DNA from: Sherwoodlollariibacterium sp049275655
GTDB lineage: Bacteria > Omnitrophota > Gorgyraeia > Gygaellales > Profunditerraquicolaceae
Assembly: GCA_049275655.1 (NCBI GenBank)
Contig: JBASUY010000008.1
Coordinates: 1 to 6,167 of the forward strand
Direction: 5' to 3'
Length of the DNA stretch: 6,167 bases
In this document: in pieces, positions 1 through 5,915 of the stretch
How the letters are laid out: every line of letters begins with the position of its first letter
How positions within the stretch are numbered: the stretch's first letter is position 1
Made by a program: the position numbers and the translations under genes
The notes under the pieces: model-generated
Seen by the model: the letters and a program-made list of their open reading frames with translations, nothing else
The model's database searches: none
Told to the model about the DNA's origin: nothing

Positions 1-250
1 CATTCGGCCTTGATTTTGCTTCAACTGCCTCCTCCTGTATAGGGATTGCCCTCTCTTGCATTGCCCTGTCTAAATCATCCCTTAAGATTAAAATCTCTTG
101 CTCCTTATTCTGCAATTGCGACTCTAAAGCTAAAATCTGGCTCCTTAATCCCTGCATCTCTAAATCCTTCTTTTTCCCAGCAGTAGCGCACCCACTAACC
201 GAAAACAAAAATATTATTGCCATTACCCTCCCCAAAAACCTCCCCGCCAT
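1..250 (-). CDS. Predicted coiled-coil lipoprotein, N-terminal part (cut by window edge)
   Basis: An open frame runs from an ATG at 248-250 to the left edge without a stop, giving 83 residues. Residues 1-21 look like a lipoprotein signal: arginines at 4 and 8, a hydrophobic stretch (MAIIFLFSV, 10-18), then a lipobox VSGC with the lipidated cysteine at 21. Residues 25-66 are charged and leucine/glutamine-rich with heptad-like spacing (for example LRSQILALESQLQ), suggesting a coiled coil. Residues 67-83 are Glu/Ala/Pro-rich and may be a linker. The mature protein is therefore probably membrane-anchored and exposed in the envelope. It starts 18 bases after hisA with no terminator between, so cotranscription is likely. 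The start is uncertain: GGAGG at 252-256 is only one base from this ATG, and the alternative ATG at 221-223 (Met10) has GGAGG three bases upstream but would lose the positive n-region. I prefer the longer form. The function and family are not recognised; the C-terminal domain that would decide lies outside. Confidence 0.72.
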   Translation of the reverse strand, partial: MAGRFLGRVMAIIFLFSVSGCATAGKKKDLEMQGLRSQILALESQLQNKEQEILILRDDLDRAMQERAIPIQEEAVEAKSRPN

Positions 251-268
251 ACCTCCCCCTTTCTTTTT

Positions 269-988
269 TTAAGAAAACCTTAAAGCTTCTTTAAGAGAGA
301 ACCTTCCCTCGTATAGAGCCTTTCCGATAATCACTCCGCTTAAGCCTTCTTTTTCTAATTTTTTTAATTTACTTAAATCTTTTAAATTAGAAACCCCTCC
401 TGAGGCGATAACCTTTATCTTCACTTTGTTTAATATTTTTTTTATCCCTTTTATATTAGGTCCTGTAAGGGTCCCGTCTTTTAATATATCGGTATAAATC
501 AATTCCTTAAAACCTAAGGACTTTAGGTAAAAGCAAAACTCTAAAGAATTGGCATATTTAGAACCTGCCTTCCACCCTTTAACCATAACCCTCTGGTCTT
601 TTGCATCTACTCCGACAATAATCCTATCCTTAAAGTTTAAAAACGCTTTTTTTAAGAAACCGCTATCCTCTACTGCCTTAGTGCCAAGAATAACCCTTCT
701 TACACCAAGATTAAGTATCTTTTCTATTGCCTTTAAGCTTCGAACCCCGCCCCCAAACTCTAGGGGAATAGTTACGCCTCTAATAATCTCTTTTAATTTT
801 TTAATATTTTTAGGGCTGCCGGTAAATGCTCCGTCTAAATCCACGATATGCAAAAACTTTGCCCCTAATTCTTCCCACAGGCAGGCGACACTAACCGGGT
901 CTTGAGAATAAACCTTTTTCTTAAATCTACCTTGAACAAGCCTTACAACTAAACCGTCTTTTAAGTCTATCGCAGGGATTATCAACAT
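269..988 (-). CDS. hisA: HisA, ProFAR isomerase (phosphoribosyl-formimino-AICAR-phosphate isomerase)
   Basis: This cytoplasmic enzyme opens a ribose ring by Amadori rearrangement, turning ProFAR into PRFAR, the substrate of the HisH-HisF synthase. The 239-residue product has normal family length and a complete (beta/alpha)8-barrel pattern. Asp8 in PAIDLKDG is the expected catalytic base; the PAID form separates it from HisF, which usually reads PCLDV. Asp128 in VGVDAKD is the expected catalytic acid. Phosphate-binding segments are visible at FGGGVRS (78-84), SGGV (197-200) and IGKAL (221-225), and the TDILKDGTLTGPN loop (166-178) is typical. The ATG follows the hisB stop by two bases. The nearest Shine-Dalgarno-like run, AAGGGG at 1002-1007, lies 13 bases upstream, longer than ideal, so translation may be coupled to hisB. 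hisH and hisF, usual partners of hisA, are not adjacent. Confidence 0.97.
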   Translation of the reverse strand: MLIIPAIDLKDGLVVRLVQGRFKKKVYSQDPVSVACLWEELGAKFLHIVDLDGAFTGSPKNIKKLKEIIRGVTIPLEFGGGVRSLKAIEKILNLGVRRVILGTKAVEDSGFLKKAFLNFKDRIIVGVDAKDQRVMVKGWKAGSKYANSLEFCFYLKSLGFKELIYTDILKDGTLTGPNIKGIKKILNKVKIKVIASGGVSNLKDLSKLKKLEKEGLSGVIIGKALYEGRFSLKEALRFS

Positions 989-990
989 AT

Positions 991-1602
991 TTAGTCAATA
1001 ACCCCTTTTGTAGAAGGAACGCCTCTTCTCCTAGGGTCAATCTGGGTGGCTAAATCCAAGGCTATGCCTAAACCCTTAAAGATAGGTTCTAAGTTGGTAT
1101 GTAAATCCGGTTTTACCCCTAAAAGGCTGATATCTAAATTCATCCCCATCCTCTTAGAGAATGCTTCAAAGAAATGATTGGCATATTCAAAGGAATAACC
1201 CTCTTGCTCTTTAAGGGGCATCTCTTGATTCAAGGGGGTTTTTATCCCGCTAAAAAAACCTCTTCCGCTAATATCTAAAGCTACCGAGGCAACCGTATCT
1301 TCCATTGGAACCGAACTAAAACCAAACCTCTTAATCCCTTTCTTATCACCCAAGGCCTCTTTAAAGGCATCGCCTAAAACTATACCAACATCTTCGTTTG
1401 TATGGTGGATATCAATATTAAAATCGTTTTTTTTGACAATAAGCTCTAAATCAAAATGCCCCCAATAAGCAAGTAAATCAAGCATATGATCTAAGAAACC
1501 TATACCTGTATTAATCTTTCGTTCTTCTGTACCATCAATATTTAAATTAACGATTATCTCTGTTTCATTGGTTTTTCTTACTTTTCTAGATATTCTTTTC
1601 AT
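991..1602 (-). CDS. hisB: HisB, imidazoleglycerol-phosphate dehydratase, single-domain, with altered metal-site residues
   Basis: IGPD dehydrates imidazoleglycerol phosphate to imidazole acetol phosphate, using a di-manganese centre in the cytoplasm. The 203-residue protein is the dehydratase only, without the phosphatase domain of the bifunctional enterobacterial HisB. Recognisable segments are GIGFLDHML (33-41, His39), the first metal motif HHTNED (66-71), LGDKKGIKRFG (84-94), ALDISGR (108-114) and the C-terminal PSTKG (196-200). Expected phosphate-contacting residues (Arg92, Arg114, Ser197, Lys199) are kept. The second metal motif is odd: the usual HHxxEA reads HTNLEP (168-173), so Thr169 replaces a histidine, and the usual L-H-I/V shortly before reads LDI, so Asp157 replaces another. 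The frame is otherwise intact, so this is not an obvious pseudogene. The start has a good AGGAGA at 1607-1612, and the gene lies 14 bases after hisD. Family assignment is secure; the exact activity is less so. Confidence 0.92.
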   Translation of the reverse strand: MKRISRKVRKTNETEIIVNLNIDGTEERKINTGIGFLDHMLDLLAYWGHFDLELIVKKNDFNIDIHHTNEDVGIVLGDAFKEALGDKKGIKRFGFSSVPMEDTVASVALDISGRGFFSGIKTPLNQEMPLKEQEGYSFEYANHFFEAFSKRMGMNLDISLLGVKPDLHTNLEPIFKGLGIALDLATQIDPRRRGVPSTKGVID

Positions 1603-1606
1603 GATA

Positions 1607-1612
1607 TCTCCT
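1607..1612 (-). promoter_or_regulatory. Ribosome binding site of hisB
   Basis: AGGAGA on the minus strand ends four bases before the hisB ATG at 1600-1602, inside the 14-base gap after hisD. It supports that ATG as the start and suggests independent ribosome loading on hisB. Confidence 0.75.
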
Positions 1613-1616
1613 AAAA

Positions 1617-2843
1617 TTAAAGGAACCTCGCCTTAACCGAGTCTAAATGCTTAACTAACCCTTCTATGCCGGCGATTTTTTCTAACGGCTCTCTTACCTT
1701 TTCAAGCGCCTTTTTGGAATAATTTACTACATGTATGCTTTTTAAAAAATCTGAAACAGATAACCCGGAGAAAAACCTAGCACTCCCCCCGGTAGGCAAG
1801 ACATGGCTTGGACCAGCTACATAATCGCCTACTGCTGCCGGGCTATAAGGGCCTAAAAATACCGCCCCACAATTTTTAATACCCCTTAAGAGGCTCTTTG
1901 GATTATTTACTAAAATCTCTAAATGCTCAGGGGCTATCCTATTGCTAATTTCAACTGCTTCTTGAAGGTTCTTAGTAATAATAATAAAACCGTCTACCCC
2001 TGAAAGTTTTGATTTTACCTCTAGGGCAAGTGCTTTAGAGTTTGTTATCAGAACTGCCAACCCTTTGGCGTGCTCTGCCTGAGCAGATAAATCGGCAATA
2101 ATAAATTTAGGATTGCTAAAGCGGTTTGCGATGATAACTAATTCCGTAGGCCCGGCTATCATATCTATATCCACCTTACCGAATACCTGACGTTTAGCTT
2201 CGCTTACATAAATATTCCCTGGCCCGATTATCTTATCAACCGCAGGGATAGTCTTAGTCCCATAGGCTAAGGCAGCGATACCCTGTGCGCCTCCTACGCG
2301 ATATATCTCATCTACCTTTAATAAATTAGCGACTACAAGTATATGCGGATTTATAAATCCGTTTTTATCAGGAGGAGATATTAAGGCTATTCTTTTTACC
2401 CCGGCGATCTTTGCCGGCAAGACCGTCATATAAACTGTAGAGACCAGAGGAGCGGTCCCTGCCGGGATATATATACCTACCCTTTCTAAGGGGACATAAT
2501 TCTTCCCTAAGATGGCTCCATCCGCATCCTTAATCCTCCAAGATTTCTTAAGCGCCTTACGGTAAAAACGGTTAACATTTTCTATTATTACCTTTAAGGT
2601 AGAGACGAAATTAGGGGATATATTTTGGTAGGCTCCGCTTATCTCTATAGCGGGCACCCTTAACTGACGCAACAATAATTTTACCTTATCAAACTTACGG
2701 GTATATTTTAAGAGCGCTTCATCCCCGTATAAACGCACCTCATCAATAATCCTGCGCACCTTTTCTTCTACACGCCGGGTTTTATAATTTGAACGGTTGC
2801 AGATTTTATTTAGCTGATTACTCGTTCCCCTAATTATCTTCAT
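1617..2843 (-). CDS. hisD: HisD, histidinol dehydrogenase
   Basis: HisD is a zinc enzyme that oxidises L-histidinol through histidinal to L-histidine with two NAD+. The 408-residue product is a little shorter than the roughly 430 usual for the family, but all key parts are present. Expected zinc ligands are Gln255 and His258 (SAQAEHA), Asp340 (AAVGDYVAG) and His399 near the C-terminus (LVKHLDS). The catalytic pair Glu306-His307 sits in APEHLEI. The NAD-side segments VGGAQGIAALAYGT (183-196), IIGPGNIYV (205-213) and DMIAGPTE (227-234) are typical. One mild deviation is YIPAGTAP (125-132), where PGG is common. The ATG at 2841-2843 has AGGAG five bases upstream and MKIIRGT is a plausible beginning. 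It starts 28 bases after alaS, across a heptanucleotide repeat, and is followed by hisB after 14 bases. hisG, often upstream of hisD, is replaced here by alaS. Confidence 0.97.
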   Translation of the reverse strand: MKIIRGTSNQLNKICNRSNYKTRRVEEKVRRIIDEVRLYGDEALLKYTRKFDKVKLLLRQLRVPAIEISGAYQNISPNFVSTLKVIIENVNRFYRKALKKSWRIKDADGAILGKNYVPLERVGIYIPAGTAPLVSTVYMTVLPAKIAGVKRIALISPPDKNGFINPHILVVANLLKVDEIYRVGGAQGIAALAYGTKTIPAVDKIIGPGNIYVSEAKRQVFGKVDIDMIAGPTELVIIANRFSNPKFIIADLSAQAEHAKGLAVLITNSKALALEVKSKLSGVDGFIIITKNLQEAVEISNRIAPEHLEILVNNPKSLLRGIKNCGAVFLGPYSPAAVGDYVAGPSHVLPTGGSARFFSGLSVSDFLKSIHVVNYSKKALEKVREPLEKIAGIEGLVKHLDSVKARFL

Positions 2844-2845
2844 CT

Positions 2846-2880
2846 TACTCCTAACTACTAACTACTGACTACTAGCTACT
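2846..2880 (-). repeat. Heptanucleotide tandem repeat at the alaS-hisD junction
   Basis: Read on the minus strand from 2880 downward, the sequence is AGTAGCT, AGTAGTC, AGTAGTT, AGTAGTT, then the degenerate AGGAGTA: four close copies of a 7-base unit and a fifth that has become the hisD Shine-Dalgarno. The first unit lies inside the end of alaS and encodes its final Ser-Ser; with the next two bases it completes the TAG stop. Because 7 is not a multiple of 3, the array presents TAG in all three frames. Nothing like it occurs elsewhere in the window. Heptanucleotide arrays between genes are known in some bacteria (for example the STRR repeats of cyanobacteria), but I cannot tell whether this one is a dispersed family. 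Confidence 0.8.
2848..2852 (-). promoter_or_regulatory. Ribosome binding site of hisD
   Basis: AGGAG on the minus strand ends five bases (TAAGA... reading TAAG plus A) before the hisD ATG at 2841-2843. This is an almost ideal position and fixes the start. It is formed from the last, degenerate unit of the heptanucleotide repeat. Confidence 0.75.
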
Positions 2881-5469
2881 CTCTCCCAAACTTATAATTA
2901 TACTCTTAAGTTTCTCAAAAACCAACTTAAAATTTTTTGGATCTTTCCCTCCTGCTTGAGCAAAATCACTCCTACCTCCGCCGCTTCCTCCGATAATCGG
3001 AACAACTTTACGGATTAAATCTACCGCGTCAAATCCCCGCTTGGCTAAATCAGATGTCACCCCTAACACCATAAAAGCCTTATTCTTATCCTCTGAGGCT
3101 AAAAGTATAACCGAAGAGCTTACCTTAGGCTTAACTAAATCCATAAGCCTACGTAAAGAATTAATATTCAAGCCATCCTCTTGGCAAAAAAATAAATTAA
3201 TATCCTTTATCCTCTCGGGGCTATCTATTATCTCAGAAGATAGAAGCTTAAGCCTTCCTGCAATAATCTCTTCCTCCTGCTTTTGCGCCTCCTTAAACTT
3301 AATTAGTTTCTCTTTCTTTTTTTCTTCTTCAGCAAGCCTTGCCTCTTCTTCTTCGATAAATTTCTTAGCGTATTCAGCAGTTACCCCTTCAATCCTCCTT
3401 ATACCGCTGGCAACAGAAGACTCCTGAGTTATCTTTATTAAATCAATATCTTTTGTATTAGTAAGGTGCGCTCCGCCGCAAAACTCCATAGATAGATCTC
3501 CTACCGATACCACACGCACCTTTTCACCATACTTCTCCCCAAAGAAAGCCAATGCCTTTGTCTTTTTCGCCTCTTTTAGGGGCATCTCTTTTGCCTCAAC
3601 AAAAAAACCTTTGCAGGCGTATTCATTAGCAAGCCTCTCTACCTGCTCAATCTCCTCTTTAGTCAAAGCCTTAAAATGAGTAAAATCAAAACGGAATTTC
3701 TCTTCATTTACCAAAGACCCCTGCTGTTGAACATGAGAACCTAAAACCTTTCTTAATGCAGACTGAAGTATATGGGTTGCGGTATGATTACGCGAGATGT
3801 TTAACCTACGCTTAATATTAATTTTAGCGGTTACGTTATCTTTTACCTTAAAACTCCCTGATTCTACTCTCCCGATATGCAGGATAAGATTTGCAATTTT
3901 TTTAGTATCCAACACCTGAAAAACATTATCCGCGCTTACCAATTCCCCCGTATCCCCTACCTGCCCCCCGGACTCAGGATAAAAAGGGCTTCTATTAAGT
4001 ATTATCTCCAATTCTTCTCCCTTAAAAGCCTCCTTAACCTCTTTTTTTGATTTTAAGATAGCTTCTATCCTTGCCTCTACACTATCGTTACTATAACCAA
4101 CAAACTCAGTCTCGTTTAATCTTAAGCCAAGCCCCTTATCTTCAAAAACATCCCCCTTCATTGAGCTTTTAACCCTTGAACGCTCTTTTTGAGCTTCAAG
4201 GTTATACTGAAACGCTTTTTCATCAAAACTTATCCCCTCTGATGCAAGCCAATTTTTAGTTAAATCTAAAGGGACACCATAAGTATCATAGAGCATAAAG
4301 GCTATCTCTGCTGCGCTAAGAGCATCATCCCTATTCTTTAAAGTAGAAAACTTATCTTTAAATAAAGTATCCGTTGACTGAAGGGTATTAATAAAGTTCT
4401 TCTCCTCATTTAAAATTACCAAGGCAATATCCTCTTGCCTCTCCCTTAATTCCGGATAAGGCTTATGCATAACCTGAGCAACTAAAGGCACAAGCCGATT
4501 CAGAAAAGGTTTATCTATCCCTAAGGATTTTAAGTTAAGCATGCTTTTACGTATAATCTTTCTAATCACATACCCACGCCCCTCATTAGAAGGCATCACT
4601 CCATCATAGATGGAAAATACTACCGCTCTTATATGGTCGGCAATAGAGTAAAATAACTGCTTACTAGAAACATCCTCTTTTAAGGAAGTTTCTTTTTTAA
4701 TCTCTTTGATGAGCGGTTGAAATAACTCAGTCTCAAAATTATTTTCTTTCCCCTGGATCACCGCTGTAAGCCTCTCTAATCCCATCCCCGTATCAATATT
4801 CTTATTAGGTAAAGGCTCTAAATCTCCGTTAGGCTTACGGTTAAACTGAGTAAATACAAGGTTCCATATCTCAACAAACCTACCACAATTACAAGCAGGA
4901 GAACAATCTTTCTTGCCACACCCTACGCTGCCTCCAAAATCAAAGAAGATTTCAGAGCAAGGCCCGCAAGGACCATTAGGGCCTTTTGTCTTTGCCTCTG
5001 CGGGCCAAAAGTTATCCTTATCCCCAAGCCTTACTATCTTCTCTTTTGCTACGCCTATCTTATCTTTCCAGATATTATAAGCCTCAAGGTCATCCTTATA
5101 AACAGAGACCCAAAGCTTATCCTCTTTTATCTTTAATTCTTCCCTTAAAAACTCCCAAGCCCAAAGAATAGCCTCTTCTTTGAAATAGTCTCCAAAAGAG
5201 AAGTTGCCCAACATCTCAAAGAAGGTGTGATGGCTAAAGGTCCTGCCTACCTTCTCTAAATCATCAGTGCGCAAACAGCGCTGAGAAGTAACTGCGCGCT
5301 TAAACCCCGAGTCAAACCCTAAAAACTCCTTTTTAAACTGGTTCATTCCCGCAGGAGTAAATAAGACAGTCGGATCGTCAAAAGGTATGAGCGAATCGCT
5401 CTCTATGATCTTATGTCCCTTAGATTTAAAAAACTCTAAAAACCTCTCCCTTAATTGGTCTGCTTGCAT
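2872..5469 (-). CDS. alaS: AlaS, alanyl-tRNA synthetase
   Basis: AlaS charges tRNA-Ala with alanine and hydrolyses mischarged Ser- and Gly-tRNA-Ala. The 865 residues match the usual full-length enzyme (about 875). The class II aminoacylation core spans roughly 1-240: HTFFEMLGNFSFGD (81-94), GPNGPCGPCSE (163-173) and GMGLERL (228-234). A cysteine cluster at 184, 189, 193 and 195 could bind zinc. The tRNA-recognition region follows (IADHIRAV, 276-283; NEGRGYVIRK, 295-304). The editing domain holds PFYPESGGQVGDTG (495-508) and the zinc site H562, H566, C664 and H668. A charged coiled coil (about 703-740) leads to the C-Ala domain with GGSGGGRSDFAQAGG (827-841). The ATG at 5467-5469 is the only plausible start: a stop lies ten codons upstream with no other initiator between. 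No Shine-Dalgarno is near it, and recX overlaps by 19 bases, so translational coupling is likely. The last Ser-Ser and stop fall in a heptanucleotide repeat. Confidence 0.98.
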   Translation of the reverse strand: MQADQLRERFLEFFKSKGHKIIESDSLIPFDDPTVLFTPAGMNQFKKEFLGFDSGFKRAVTSQRCLRTDDLEKVGRTFSHHTFFEMLGNFSFGDYFKEEAILWAWEFLREELKIKEDKLWVSVYKDDLEAYNIWKDKIGVAKEKIVRLGDKDNFWPAEAKTKGPNGPCGPCSEIFFDFGGSVGCGKKDCSPACNCGRFVEIWNLVFTQFNRKPNGDLEPLPNKNIDTGMGLERLTAVIQGKENNFETELFQPLIKEIKKETSLKEDVSSKQLFYSIADHIRAVVFSIYDGVMPSNEGRGYVIRKIIRKSMLNLKSLGIDKPFLNRLVPLVAQVMHKPYPELRERQEDIALVILNEEKNFINTLQSTDTLFKDKFSTLKNRDDALSAAEIAFMLYDTYGVPLDLTKNWLASEGISFDEKAFQYNLEAQKERSRVKSSMKGDVFEDKGLGLRLNETEFVGYSNDSVEARIEAILKSKKEVKEAFKGEELEIILNRSPFYPESGGQVGDTGELVSADNVFQVLDTKKIANLILHIGRVESGSFKVKDNVTAKINIKRRLNISRNHTATHILQSALRKVLGSHVQQQGSLVNEEKFRFDFTHFKALTKEEIEQVERLANEYACKGFFVEAKEMPLKEAKKTKALAFFGEKYGEKVRVVSVGDLSMEFCGGAHLTNTKDIDLIKITQESSVASGIRRIEGVTAEYAKKFIEEEEARLAEEEKKKEKLIKFKEAQKQEEEIIAGRLKLLSSEIIDSPERIKDINLFFCQEDGLNINSLRRLMDLVKPKVSSSVILLASEDKNKAFMVLGVTSDLAKRGFDAVDLIRKVVPIIGGSGGGRSDFAQAGGKDPKNFKLVFEKLKSIIISLGESS

Positions 5470-5915
5470 ATTTGATTTAAAATGTTTATAACCTTTTCAG
5501 AAGTAAATCCGCGGCGGATAAGATATGCGTAAATGCGGTTTCTGGCTTTAAGAAGGTCAATGCCTTTAAACTTATCCAGTTTAGCCCTTGCTAACCCTTC
5601 AATTACCTCCTCCTCGGAGTAGTTTTTTTTAGCCTCTCCTATCTCTTTTTCAAGGGTATCTTTTGATACCCCTTTAAGTTTTAGCTCCCGGCTGATTCTA
5701 TTAAAACCAAAAGAACTGCCTACGCGCGACCTTATCCACGCCTTTGTAAAAGCAGTATCATCTAAGAATTTTTTCTCCTTAAGAAAGTTTAAGACCCTCT
5801 CTATCTGGACTTCCGGAAACTTCTTGCGTTTAAGGCGAAAATACAACTCCTTTTCGCTGCGTAACCTATACTTAAGGAGGAGAAAAGCGTATTCTTTTAT
5901 TCTTTCATCAGGCAA
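5451..5915 (-). CDS. recX: RecX, RecA regulatory protein
   Basis: RecX binds the RecA-DNA filament and modulates it, usually by capping filament growth or blocking ATPase and strand exchange. The 154-residue, highly basic and helical product fits the small RecX family (E. coli about 166). It shows the expected repeated three-helix layout: AFLLLKYRLRSEKELYFRL (10-28), VLNFLKEKKFLDDTAFTKAW (41-60), then GFNRISRELKLKGVS (70-84). The start is a TTG at 5913-5915. In this frame there is a stop at 5931-5933 and no ATG or GTG between, and the next methionine codon is absent from the protein, so TTG is the best choice. There is only a weak purine-rich stretch upstream. The start overlaps the end of recA by 8 bases and the end overlaps alaS by 19, implying coupled translation that would keep RecX low relative to RecA. 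Confidence 0.95.
   Translation of the reverse strand: MPDERIKEYAFLLLKYRLRSEKELYFRLKRKKFPEVQIERVLNFLKEKKFLDDTAFTKAWIRSRVGSSFGFNRISRELKLKGVSKDTLEKEIGEAKKNYSEEEVIEGLARAKLDKFKGIDLLKARNRIYAYLIRRGFTSEKVINILNQICKQTN

Noticed and set aside
260..290. Possible terminator at the end of hisA
   Set aside because: On the minus strand TTTAAG and CTTAAA could pair across a short loop, but the stem is short and AT-only and is followed by A residues, not a T run, so it is not an intrinsic terminator for this transcript.
549..905. Open frame on the plus strand opposite hisA
   Set aside because: It lies wholly inside hisA, its translation has no recognisable domain, and hisA is an intact, well-conserved gene; it is a frame shadow.
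991..1602. hisB as a decayed pseudogene
   Set aside because: The frame is uninterrupted, the length is normal, the ribosome site is good and the substrate-binding residues are kept; a divergent functional gene is more likely.
3305..3360. Polypyrimidine tract on the plus strand
   Set aside because: It is explained by Glu/Lys codons (GAA, GAG, AAA, AAG) of the AlaS coiled coil rather than by a separate DNA element.
3041..3427. Open frame on the plus strand opposite the alaS C-terminal region
   Set aside because: Its Ser/Leu/Phe-rich translation is the antisense of the Lys/Glu-rich coiled coil of AlaS; no independent coding evidence.
4986..5171. Short open frame on the plus strand opposite alaS
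   Set aside because: It is low-complexity (Leu/Ser/Pro/Tyr), lies inside a conserved AlaRS catalytic region, and is only 61 residues long.
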